From: Bin80 sp965261255
Lineage (GTDB): Bacteria; Bacteroidota; Rhodothermia; Rhodothermales; Bin80
NCBI GenBank assembly: GCA_965261255.1
Contig: CBDHCQ010000004.1
Span: 1-64,000 of the forward strand
DNA length: 64,000 bases
Direction: 5' to 3'
The notes below the pieces were generated by a model. The model saw nothing but the letters and a program-made list of their open reading frames with translations. It searched no databases and was not told where the DNA came from. Of the stretch, positions 56,231 through 64,000 are shown one piece after another. The position numbers and the translations under genes were made by a program. Every line of letters starts with the position of its first letter. Positions within the stretch are counted from its first letter, which is position 1.

Positions 56231-57175
56231 TTATAAATCTGCCGGACGCATGCCTGGTTTGAACTTATCTCCGAATCCGGAATTGTTCGGCTCGTAAGGG
56301 GTAGCGAACGTTGCATCGGCACCTTCATCAGGGATATCGTGGCCCAGAGCCCACAGGATGCCATTCAATGCCAACTTTCGCATGGAAACATCCTTGAAAT
56401 CATATGGATGTCCCAACGTGGTGAAGAAAACCCTCGCTGGCTCTCCGCTCGTTCCTGTATATGTTTTGGTCCAAGCCACGGGGTTCGTGAGAGGAAAGCG
56501 ATCCAGACGTCCCGCATTGGCATGGCCTGACTGTAGTGCTGTACCATTGAGTAGCGGTTGACTATCCCCGTACAAGCTCCACTCACCGCCATGGACGTGG
56601 TAGAGCCAGGAGAAAGCATCAAAGTCGGTGACCCCGTTCAGGATTGGATGCGCCTGCATGTCCTCAATAATTTCCACGTGCGTCAGAGGATTGTTGCCGT
56701 CATCGAAATGACCGTGATGCGTGATCCATTGTTGGCCGAAGACGCGGGTAGGCCAGTCGTTATTGAGGTGCTTGCGTTCTTCATCGTCCTTGTACAGAAA
56801 TGCATGCGTCGTTGTACGGAATCCGGCCATTGGCTTTCCGGATTCTGCAAACTGCAGGATATAGTGCGCCTGCGAGTCGGGTAAGGCGCGAAACCGGGTG
56901 AAAAGTACCATCATATCTGCATCCTCAAGTTGCTCCAGGCCGTCAATATTGTCCAGCACGTTAGGATCTATGTATCCTTCCTCATTCAGTGCGTAGCAGA
57001 CGCTGACCTCAAAGCCGTAGTCTCGTTTCAGAATCTTGGCCAGCATGGGCATGGATTCTTCTGATCTATATTCTTCATCTCCGGTTACAAAGACGATATG
57101 CGGAACGGTGGGCGTCTGTGCTGCACTGGTTCCGACAAGCAGCAATCCAATTAACGCGGCGAATAGAGAGCGCAT
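56231..57175 (-). CDS. ThuA-like secreted protein
   Basis: About 314 residues from ATG 57175, which begins a signal peptide (SLFAALIGLLLVGTSAAQ); the upstream start at 57259 lies in the divergent promoter region. The ThuA-like core is visible as IVFVTGDEEYRSEESMPMLA, MMVLFTRFRALPDSQAHYIL, TTHAFLYKDDEERKHLNNDW and a terminal WALGHDIP. It is a distant relative of the ThuA gene 900 bases upstream, on the opposite strand. It shares its upstream region with the divergent sulfatase gene. Role inferred as sugar processing in the periplasm. Confidence 0.85.
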   Translation of the reverse strand: MRSLFAALIGLLLVGTSAAQTPTVPHIVFVTGDEEYRSEESMPMLAKILKRDYGFEVSVCYALNEEGYIDPNVLDNIDGLEQLEDADMMVLFTRFRALPDSQAHYILQFAESGKPMAGFRTTTHAFLYKDDEERKHLNNDWPTRVFGQQWITHHGHFDDGNNPLTHVEIIEDMQAHPILNGVTDFDAFSWLYHVHGGEWSLYGDSQPLLNGTALQSGHANAGRLDRFPLTNPVAWTKTYTGTSGEPARVFFTTLGHPYDFKDVSMRKLALNGILWALGHDIPDEGADATFATPYEPNNSGFGDKFKPGMRPADL

Positions 57176-57279
57176 GATTTCGAGAAAATGGTTCTTGACC
57201 GTAAGGTACGACGTTCGTTGGTAAGATCGGATTAAATGGCTGTGTATTTTAAGGTTCATTTAGTAAACATCTCGCGATC

Positions 57280-58683
57280 ATGTATAGACTGATTCCCATT
57301 TTGCTGCTTATAGCTGCCTGTAATGGTCCCCAGGAGGACCCGGTCAATGTCCTGGTATTCTACACGGACGACCAGCGATTCAGCACGATTGGTGCGTTGG
57401 GTGATGAGGCCGTGCAAACCCCAAATCTGGATGCGCTAATGCAGCGTGGCACAGCGTTCACGCATGCACATACGATGGGCGGCCAGCACGGTGCACTTTG
57501 TGCTCCCAGCCGGTCGATGCTTATGACGGGGCGTCCCCTTTTTCGATTACATGCCAGGGGAGACAGCATCCCGCCAAACCACACCATGCTGCCGGAGCTT
57601 CTTGCAGAAACAGGATATATGACCTTTGGTACCGGCAAGTGGCATAATGATCGTTCATCATTCGCGCGGGCGTTCCAGGCTGCGGATAATATCTTTTTCG
57701 GAGGCATGCACTGGCCCAACCAGGGAGGGCATGAAGCCCCTCATCTAAATGAATTTGATTCTACGGGTACCTATCCGAGATCGGCGCGACGACAGGTTGA
57801 GGGATATTCAAGTGTGCTCTATGCGGATGCAGCTATTGATTTTCTGGCCGAGGCACGCACGATGGATCAGCCCTTTTTTGCCTATGTGTCCTTCACTTCA
57901 CCGCATGATCCAAGAACTCCGCCCGAGCCGTACGCCAGTTGGTATCATCCAGACTCAGTTTCGCTGCCAGCCAATTATCTGCCTGAGCACCCATTCGATA
58001 ATGGGGAATTGTATGTTCGCGATGAAAGGCTTCGTGAGCATCCACGCACCGAAGCCATTGTACGGGAGGAACTCGCGCTGTACTATGGAATGATCAGTGA
58101 GCTGGATGCCCAAATTGGGCGGGTCATGGATGCGCTTGAGGCTAATGGACAGTTGGAGAACACACTCATTGTGGTGGCAGGCGATAATGGGCTGGCGGTC
58201 GGCAGCCATGGACTTCTTGGAAAACAGAACCTATATGAACACAGCATGCGGGTTCCGCTCATTGTAGCCGGTCCCGATATTCCTTCTAATGAGAGGCGTA
58301 GCCAACTGGTCTATATCTTTGACATTTTCCCGACTATTGCAGAGTACTTGGGTGTTGCATTACCCCCGACGGTTGAAGGTGAGAGTCTGCGGCCCATCAT
58401 AGAGGATCCGCAGTTGCCAGGTCGAACGGCGGTATTCTATGCGTACCGTCATTTTCAACGCGGAGTGCGCACGGCAGATGGCTGGAAGCACATACAATAT
58501 CATGTGAACGGGGTCCACACTGAGCAGCTTTTCAACCTTAACACGGATCCACACGAGACGCAAAATCTGGTTGCAGATCCCACGAATGCGGCTCAACTCC
58601 ATGAGCTGCGTGAGCTACTCATGACGGAAAGTGTGTACTGGTCAGATCCGCTGGATCTGACGGCCTCCAATTGGGGACGCTAA
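57280..58683 (+). CDS. Sulfatase lipoprotein
   Basis: 467 residues with lipobox Cys14 (LLIAACN). The metal site is NVLVFYTDDQRFSTIGAL, the formylglycine motif C-A-P-S-R is at residue 74 (GALCAPSRSMLMTGR), and the second metal site is IVVAGDNGLAVGSHGLLGK. This is the third Cys-type sulfatase in the window. Length and the early HGALCAPSR context resemble polysaccharide sulfatases rather than choline sulfatase. It is divergent from the ThuA-like gene by about 100 bases. Needs maturation by a formylglycine-generating enzyme encoded elsewhere. Confidence 0.94.
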   Translation: MYRLIPILLLIAACNGPQEDPVNVLVFYTDDQRFSTIGALGDEAVQTPNLDALMQRGTAFTHAHTMGGQHGALCAPSRSMLMTGRPLFRLHARGDSIPPNHTMLPELLAETGYMTFGTGKWHNDRSSFARAFQAADNIFFGGMHWPNQGGHEAPHLNEFDSTGTYPRSARRQVEGYSSVLYADAAIDFLAEARTMDQPFFAYVSFTSPHDPRTPPEPYASWYHPDSVSLPANYLPEHPFDNGELYVRDERLREHPRTEAIVREELALYYGMISELDAQIGRVMDALEANGQLENTLIVVAGDNGLAVGSHGLLGKQNLYEHSMRVPLIVAGPDIPSNERRSQLVYIFDIFPTIAEYLGVALPPTVEGESLRPIIEDPQLPGRTAVFYAYRHFQRGVRTADGWKHIQYHVNGVHTEQLFNLNTDPHETQNLVADPTNAAQLHELRELLMTESVYWSDPLDLTASNWGR

Positions 58684-58782
58684 GAGAGCATCCAGAAGAA
58701 TCACCCATGCCGCTAATGTGGCAAACAAAATCTCAATCCACAGCAATCGCGTGGAACCCTTGATGGCTAGAGCCCTTCACCA

Positions 58783-60165
58783 TTGCAGACCTATAAGCAC
58801 ATACCCAACCAATTATTCCGACTGACAGATCGCGAAGCCACCCTTTCGGGGGAAATTCGGGCTGGCTTTGCGACTTTCATGGTAATGGCTTATATCATTT
58901 TCGTCAACCCCAGTATACTGGGCGGAGTGGCTGACAGCACCAATGCCGTACTGTCTCCTTCTGCAATACTGAGCCTAACCTGTTTGGCTGCAGGAGTGCT
59001 GACTATCATAATGGGCCTGTATGCAAACTACCCATTTGCATTAGCACCAGGCATGGGACTCAATGCACTTGTTGCATTCCAGCTGGTCGGTCAGATGGGG
59101 TTAACATGGGTTCAGGCAATGACAGTCGTATTCATAGAAGGAGTCATCATACTGGTGCTCGTTCTGACACATTTCCGTGAAGCGATGATGGATGCCATCC
59201 CAATGTCTTTGAAAAAATCAATTGGTGCAGGCATAGGGCTATTTCTAGCCATGATCGGAGGTGTCAATGGCGGAATCATAGTGAATACCACCGGAACACC
59301 ACTTGCTCTGGGAGACTTGACTCAATTGAGTGTGATCACATTTCTGATCGGGTTGTTTTTAACCGTGTGGCTACTGTCCAGAAGGATAAACAGCGCACTA
59401 CTTCTGGGCATTGGTGCAACTACAATCCTCGCCATTATACTCAACCTAATCGTTGCCGATGGTACGGCATTCAACGGTGCTGCACAGATACCCACAGAAT
59501 TTATTGGGCTTCCCCAGGGGATCTTCGGAGCAGATGCCATATTCGGCCGACTAGATCTGGGGTTGTTTGCAAAGTTGGGAGTACTATCTGCCGCTCTGGC
59601 GGTATTTTCACTATTGCTGACCGATTTTTTTGATACGATGGGGACTGTTGTTGGGCTAGGAGAAGAAGGTAGATTCCTAGCAAAAGACGGTAAATTGCCA
59701 AGGATAAACAGAGTACTACTTGTGGACTCGGTAGGTGCAGCATTCGGTGGCTTTGCAAATGTAAGCAGTAACACGACCTACATCGAAAGTGCTGCAGGAA
59801 TTGCGGAAGGTGGGCGTACCGGACTGACTGCTGTGGTTACGGGCATACTTTTTCTTCTCTGCATGTTTTTTAGTCCGCTCGCAAACATCATACCCCCCGC
59901 TGCTACAGCTCCCACACTCATACTTGTAGGCTTTTTGATGATGTCCACGCTCCGAGACATTCCGTGGAAAAACTATGAGGAAGGAATTCCAGCCTTCCTA
60001 ACATTGTTCTTCATGCCTCTGACGTACAGCATTACCAACGGTATCGGAGCTGGTATCATCGCATACACAGCACTCAAGTTGCTGTCGGGAAAATTTCATG
60101 AAATTCACTGGCTCCTGATTGTAGCAAGTGTGGCATTCATAGTGTACTTTGCCTTCCCCATATAA
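58783..60165 (+). CDS. NCS2 family purine permease (AzgA-like)
   Basis: 460 residues with about 12 membrane spans. Diagnostic blocks include GEIRAGFATFMVMAYIIFVN, YANYPFALAPGMGLNALVAF, DFFDTMGTVVGLGEEG and NVSSNTTYIESAAGIAEGGR. Members import adenine, guanine or hypoxanthine with protons. The start is TTG at 58783 because no ATG lies in frame until inside the first membrane segment; a frameshift near the start is possible. It is isolated, with codon use noticeably more AT-rich than its neighbours. Confidence 0.92.
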   Translation: MQTYKHIPNQLFRLTDREATLSGEIRAGFATFMVMAYIIFVNPSILGGVADSTNAVLSPSAILSLTCLAAGVLTIIMGLYANYPFALAPGMGLNALVAFQLVGQMGLTWVQAMTVVFIEGVIILVLVLTHFREAMMDAIPMSLKKSIGAGIGLFLAMIGGVNGGIIVNTTGTPLALGDLTQLSVITFLIGLFLTVWLLSRRINSALLLGIGATTILAIILNLIVADGTAFNGAAQIPTEFIGLPQGIFGADAIFGRLDLGLFAKLGVLSAALAVFSLLLTDFFDTMGTVVGLGEEGRFLAKDGKLPRINRVLLVDSVGAAFGGFANVSSNTTYIESAAGIAEGGRTGLTAVVTGILFLLCMFFSPLANIIPPAATAPTLILVGFLMMSTLRDIPWKNYEEGIPAFLTLFFMPLTYSITNGIGAGIIAYTALKLLSGKFHEIHWLLIVASVAFIVYFAFPI

Positions 60166-60585
60166 TCCAATTCCGGAAAGTCCGAACATCGGCAACCGAG
60201 GGCCAGCATTTCCTCGTGGAACTTCAGCTTCCCCCATCGTAATTGTATGCATGTGTGTTTGCCAAAAAGCTTTTTACAGCAACTTCATCTCCTTAAGGAA
60301 TCTCGACAGACATTTCATGTGACCCTTATGTAGATCTGCCCGTGATAGAATTAGATGTTTTTCGTTCGAGAAGCAGCAACAAGACAAGCTCGGCGCTCTT
60401 CTTCAAATGCCTTATTGCAGTTATCATTCTGGATAAAACCCTCTGGACAAAGGGTTTGGGTAGTTTTGGCACTGCAGACCGGAACGAGAGCCTGGCAAGC
60501 CGCACTCGCTGACGGCGATCAAAGGTTTGACGCGGCCGTAAGTGACAAATGGAATCTTCAGTCCAGGCGAAGCCTTGCTTCATGC
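60166..60585. other. Convergent intergenic stretch, nothing recognised
   Basis: About 420 bases between the permease and the T9SS-secreted protein on the other strand. A 85-codon minus-strand frame (60326-60583) has no similarity that I can see. No convincing terminator was found. Confidence 0.4.
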
Positions 60586-62448
60586 TCAGCGCACGACCGT
60601 CATGGTTTTCACAATGGAATAGTTGCCGGCCTCCAGACGGTACAGGTACAGGCCGCTTGGCCAGGCGGATGCGTCCAGCCGTACCGAGTGCAATCCCGCA
60701 CTTTGCTGCTCGTCCAGAAGTACGGCCAGTTCACGCCCGAGCATGTCGTATACGGTCAGCCGTACTCTACCCGGTGCTGGGACGCTGTACGTGATTGTCG
60801 TCGCGTCGCGAAAGGGGTTCGGATAGTTCAGGGTCTTGACCACGCCGGACGGGAATTCCACGGAAGGCTCTGCGGACAGGGACATGGCGCCGTATTTGAC
60901 TATGAACAGGTTGCCTTTGCCCCGGGCGTACAGCGTATCCGCACCCAGAATCGCCCGCTCGGCCCGGAAGCTGCCGATTACATATACGTCTCCCGAAGCC
61001 CCTATCGCCAGCGCGTCAATATAATCCCCCGTGTCTCCGGTGGTCTCCAGATGGAGCGCTCGCACGAGATGGCCACTTTCGTCGTAGTGCACCAAGAAGC
61101 CGTCACGACCCTCGGCTTCTTCCTGCGTCAACCGGACTCCCTCGAACTCGGCGTAACGCCCCCGGAAAATTCCCCACACATATACGTGGCCATTCTCTGC
61201 GACCTCCAGGCCGCCCGGAGACAACACATGATCGCTGTCCAGCCTCCTAGCCCACAATATTGTCCCCTGCGCATCACACTTCGTCAGGACATATATATAC
61301 ACCTCCTCCCGGCGGTGCAGCGTCGTATCGCCAACCGTAAGCGAATTATTGAAAAAGGCGCCATCAGCCGTCTTCTTGCGCCACAGCGTGTACATATTCC
61401 CGCTCCTGTCACGACGCATGCTTTCCGGAATCGCCACGTAACTGTTTGCAAAGAGGCGGTAAATCGGCCCCATATGATTACGCAGCGTACTGAATGAAGG
61501 GGTGTAGGAGATTCCCAGATCGTTCAGCGTTTGAATGCGTTGCAGTGCACCGTCGCTGCTGCTGTAATGCGCCAGCACGACGCCGTCTTCCGCAGCGCTG
61601 AATGCAGGAGGCGGCACGTCATGGGCGACGGCCCCGAGCACCATATTGCCTGCTGCATCCACGTCAAAGGCCGCCCTGCCGAACCACCCGTTCGAAATCC
61701 ACAAGTCATACGTGCTGCCTTCTACCTGGTGTGCCCAGCGCACCAGGCCATCCGGCGCGTAGCTGGCCACGAATACATCCCATGTATGGTGGTGGAAGCT
61801 TCTGGACGGAGCTAGAACCACATCCGGCGAAAAGTACAGCGTGTCAGTGTACGTGCCAGCCAGATAGAGATTGCCCTGCGCGTCATAGCGGATCCCCTGT
61901 ATGAAAATGGTCCCCCATAGCGGAACATGCTCGCGTGGTCCGATCCGGTACTGTACCGAACCCTCCAGATCACGCACGGTAACCATGGCCGAGCCTGAGT
62001 CGGAACTCGCATCTGGCGGGAGACCTTCGCCATGGAACAGACGACCATCGACCACGGCAACGGAGTGGCCGGTGCTGTACGTGCTGGCAAACCGCGGGGA
62101 CCATTCACCAGGGAGCACGCTTCCTGGCTGCACGAATCCCAGTTTGCCGGTCTCGCCATCGTATCGAACCAGATACCCGGTACCACCGGGTGGCGCGTCC
62201 AGCATGCGGATATCCGCTGAATCCGCCGAAGCCTCAAACCAGGCATCATCACCCGGGCTCAGCAAGCCGGTCACAAAGACTTCTTCGTGCGGGCCAATGG
62301 TGATATCCATAGGAATGAAGTATTTCCCTGCGGTCCAGGCCTGCCGGATCCACGTCGCAGGTCCGAAGGACTGCGCCGCGGCCGCCGCACTTAGCAGCAG
62401 TAGGGGAAACAATCCCAGTATTAGCAGGCCAGACCGCTTAATTTGCAT
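60586..62448 (-). CDS. T9SS-secreted beta-propeller (SBBP-repeat-like) protein
   Basis: 620 residues. Signal peptide (LLILGLFPLLLLSAAAAAQ), then SBBP-like repeats: YDAQGNLYLAGTYTDTLYF, DVDAAGNMVLGAVAH, EVAENGHVYVWGIF and AIGASGDVYVIGSFRAE. The C-terminal 80 residues are a type A sorting domain for the type IX secretion system (LNYPNPFRDATTITYSV; PSGLYLYRLEAGNYSIVKTM). The protein is moved through T9SS to the cell surface. GC content appears higher than in the surrounding genes. The domain is a strong marker for the FCB group. Function otherwise unknown. Confidence 0.92.
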   Translation of the reverse strand: MQIKRSGLLILGLFPLLLLSAAAAAQSFGPATWIRQAWTAGKYFIPMDITIGPHEEVFVTGLLSPGDDAWFEASADSADIRMLDAPPGGTGYLVRYDGETGKLGFVQPGSVLPGEWSPRFASTYSTGHSVAVVDGRLFHGEGLPPDASSDSGSAMVTVRDLEGSVQYRIGPREHVPLWGTIFIQGIRYDAQGNLYLAGTYTDTLYFSPDVVLAPSRSFHHHTWDVFVASYAPDGLVRWAHQVEGSTYDLWISNGWFGRAAFDVDAAGNMVLGAVAHDVPPPAFSAAEDGVVLAHYSSSDGALQRIQTLNDLGISYTPSFSTLRNHMGPIYRLFANSYVAIPESMRRDRSGNMYTLWRKKTADGAFFNNSLTVGDTTLHRREEVYIYVLTKCDAQGTILWARRLDSDHVLSPGGLEVAENGHVYVWGIFRGRYAEFEGVRLTQEEAEGRDGFLVHYDESGHLVRALHLETTGDTGDYIDALAIGASGDVYVIGSFRAERAILGADTLYARGKGNLFIVKYGAMSLSAEPSVEFPSGVVKTLNYPNPFRDATTITYSVPAPGRVRLTVYDMLGRELAVLLDEQQSAGLHSVRLDASAWPSGLYLYRLEAGNYSIVKTMTVVR

Positions 62449-62580
62449 GGCTTTACCGCAGTCCGTGTGGAATGATTAAAATTGACTCCATTAACAATAT
62501 AGCCTACTCAAAAGAATCGTATCTGAAGTTTGACGCGATTCATCCTGGGATTGTGGGACGACTGTAAGATTGGCAAGGTG

Positions 62581-62871
62581 CTACTTGGCTAGCATCATCA
62601 TCTGGTTTCGCCGATACGTCGAAGTTTCCATACGCACAAAATACGCCCCGCTGGGCAACCGGGTCGCGTCAAAGGCCGCTGCATGCTCGCCCGCCGCCCG
62701 AACATCATATACCAGCACCGCCACTTTCCGGCCCAGGACGTTGTAGACGGCGAGGCTGACGTGATCCTCTTCCTTGACTGCATACGCGATGGCGGTCACG
62801 GGATTGAACGGATTCGGATAGACGGTGCGCAGCCCCGTTCCGAATGTTAATGATTCTTTGGCGCGGGGTTT
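62581..62871 (-). pseudogene. Orphan T9SS C-terminal sorting domain
   Basis: On the minus strand a frame bounded by a TAG at 62869-62871 and the stop at 62581-62583 encodes only a type A sorting domain: TVYPNPFNPVTAIAYAV, YNVLGRKVAVLVYDVRAAG, LPSGAYFVRMETSTYRRNQ. No proper start or cargo region precedes it (only a GTG at 62797-62799). It is the tail of a deleted or interrupted T9SS cargo gene, lying just upstream of the intact T9SS gene and in the same orientation. Confidence 0.75.
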
Positions 62872-63209
62872 CTGCTATTTGAGTTGGACGCTCTGAGCTG
62901 GCTCAGGCTGGTGGTTTCGGGAGGAGTTTAAGGCGATCATCGGGTGTAAAACATGGTCCGATGCTGTCCGATGTCACTACTTCATCGTCGTTGGACGCTT
63001 TTTTGCGGAGATCTGGACCTCTATCCCCAACATTTGCGGTAGAACCCCTTGTAGGAATTGACCTAAGGATGCAGAGGTAAGTGATGGCGGGTTAATCTTA
63101 CGCGAAAGTTCCCTCCATGCATGCAAGTCCTCCTGTAAATCTAGATCATCGATTTTACAACTGAAAGTTCGATCAATTCATTGATCGCTAAGTTACTTAT
63201 GGATGCCCC
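62872..63209. other. Stretch upstream of the orphan T9SS domain, nothing recognised
   Basis: About 340 bases where the body of the truncated T9SS gene would be expected. I see no protein-like frame, repeat or insertion sequence. Confidence 0.4.
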
Positions 63210-64000
63210 CTAAGGTCGAATGTGCGTCTCAAAAAGCTTTAGGATTCGACGGTACTCATCTGTCCAACTGGAGGGTTCCTGGAAACCATGCCCCTCAACG
63301 GGGTAGAGGGCAATCTCCCAATTCTCTTTGCCAAGTTCGATCAGACGCTGACCGAGCCGGACGATATCCTGAAATTGCACATTCAGGTCCACCATACCGT
63401 GCGGCATAAGTAGTGGATCCTCCAGCCCCTCCGCAAAATTGATGGGCGAACTGCGGGCGAAGGACAGGGAGTCAGTCGCAGGTGTATTCAGAATATTGGA
63501 AGTGTAGGTGTGATTATAATGCGCCCAGTCGGTAACGCTTCTCAGCGCTGCGCCGGCGCCGAAGTATTCTGGAGCGGTGAAGAGTGCCATGAGGGTAATG
63601 AAGCCTCCGTAAGAGCCGCCATAAATTCCAATTTGATCGGGGCCAATGCCATAAGTCTCCGTGATGTAACGGGATGCATCTACATAGTCCTGCAGATCAC
63701 GGCCACCCATGTGCCGATAGATCGCCGTGCGCCAGTCGCGACCATATCCTGCGGAGGCGCGATAATCAAGTTGCATGACTACGTAGCCCAGATCAGTCAG
63801 GAGGTTGTGAAACATGTATTCCCGATAGTAGCTGGACCATCCGTCGTGGACATTCTGCATATAGCCTGCTCCGTGTACAAAGAGCACGGCAGCACCGTTG
63901 GGCTCCGCCGGTTCAAAGACATGCGCCGGTATCATAGCACCGTCTGAGGCCTCGAACCGGCGCGTTTCTGGTGCACGCCACGGATAATCAAGCCATGTTT
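63210..64000 (-). CDS. Prolyl oligopeptidase-like S9 peptidase, C-terminal domain (partial at window edge)
   Basis: The minus-strand frame is open through the right edge, with 263 residues visible and more beyond. It is the alpha/beta hydrolase half of an S9 peptidase. The nucleophile Ser is in IGIYGGSYGGFITL, the Asp is in MPHGMVDLNVQFQD and the His in YPVEGHGFQEP. A beta-propeller is expected in the missing N-terminal part. These enzymes cut short peptides, often in the periplasm or at the surface of FCB bacteria. All three catalytic residues are intact. Confidence 0.9.
   Translation of the reverse strand, partial: TWLDYPWRAPETRRFEASDGAMIPAHVFEPAEPNGAAVLFVHGAGYMQNVHDGWSSYYREYMFHNLLTDLGYVVMQLDYRASAGYGRDWRTAIYRHMGGRDLQDYVDASRYITETYGIGPDQIGIYGGSYGGFITLMALFTAPEYFGAGAALRSVTDWAHYNHTYTSNILNTPATDSLSFARSSPINFAEGLEDPLLMPHGMVDLNVQFQDIVRLGQRLIELGKENWEIALYPVEGHGFQEPSSWTDEYRRILKLFETHIRP

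Noticed and set aside
60355..61497. Long plus-strand open frame (380 codons) opposite the T9SS gene
   Set aside because: Antisense shadow of a high-GC gene; composition rich in Arg, Gln and Pro, with no recognisable domain.
1..64000. CRISPR arrays, tRNA or rRNA genes
   Set aside because: No regularly spaced repeats, cloverleaf-like sequences or rRNA signatures were found by reading.

Overview
This 64 kb window comes from a Gram-negative heterotroph of mid GC content, most likely in the Fibrobacteres-Chlorobi-Bacteroidetes superphylum near Rhodothermota/Balneolota. The evidence is a protein with a type IX secretion C-terminal sorting domain (plus an orphan copy of such a domain), several 6-bladed beta-propeller secreted proteins, many lipoprotein and Tat (RRxFL) signals, and a degrader-type repertoire of sulfatases, ThuA-like, DUF1080, Gfo/Idh/MocA, TIM-barrel epimerase and planctomycete-type cytochrome genes. 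No rRNA, tRNA, CRISPR array, transposase or integrase was recognised. The lineage call is inference.

Layout. 0-3.6 kb: a frameshifted LarA-like (DUF2088) gene, a beta-propeller gene whose lipoprotein leader lies in another frame, and a secreted protein of unknown function. 4.0-8.7 kb: a compact sugar-acid/sugar operon (GarR-like dehydrogenase, lactonase, Gfo/Idh dehydrogenase, YdcZ-like membrane protein, aldo/keto reductase). 9-15.5 kb: large secreted proteins (VCBS plus two DUF1080; ThuA plus sorbosone-dehydrogenase propeller) and a Tat-exported TIM-barrel epimerase. 15.9-20.6 kb: an opposing operon of sulfatase, CBM9-like, DUF1080 and Gfo/Idh genes. 20.8-26.5 kb: a NYN-domain protein with a zinc ribbon, a giant SGNH/propeller/cytochrome c lipoprotein and a second sulfatase.

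26.7-37 kb is an accessory defence region. Its main gene encodes a 1,135-residue single chain in which a complete AlbA_2/GHKL-type module (Schlafen-like, COG2865 architecture) is fused to a prokaryotic Argonaute with a recognisable MID domain and a PIWI domain lacking catalytic acidic residues. The region also has an FRG-domain gene and a full EcoRII-type restriction-modification operon (HTH-C5-methyltransferase, Vsr, EcoRII), with a candidate promoter and autoregulatory operator. Two broken gene remnants lie between these genes. The PIWI fusion is the best candidate for a little-described system.

37-64 kb returns to carbohydrate and metabolite use: a GH10 xylanase lipoprotein, a PSD1/DUF1501 pair, an SDR plus ribose-type ABC importer plus TIM-barrel epimerase operon, a second AlbA_2/COG2865 protein with an unusual Ig-like tail, an opposing four-gene operon (FAD oxidase, Fe-S protein, Tm-1-like, creatininase), two ThuA-like proteins, a third sulfatase, an NCS2 purine permease, a T9SS cargo protein, and the 3' end of a prolyl-oligopeptidase-like gene at the window edge.

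The carbohydrate genes fit one theme. Secreted sulfatases and glycosidases strip sulfated polysaccharides or glycosides. Gfo/Idh oxidoreductases, DUF1080 hydrolases, ThuA-like proteins and TIM-barrel epimerases then process oxidised (3-keto) sugars, and ABC or DMT-type carriers move the products.
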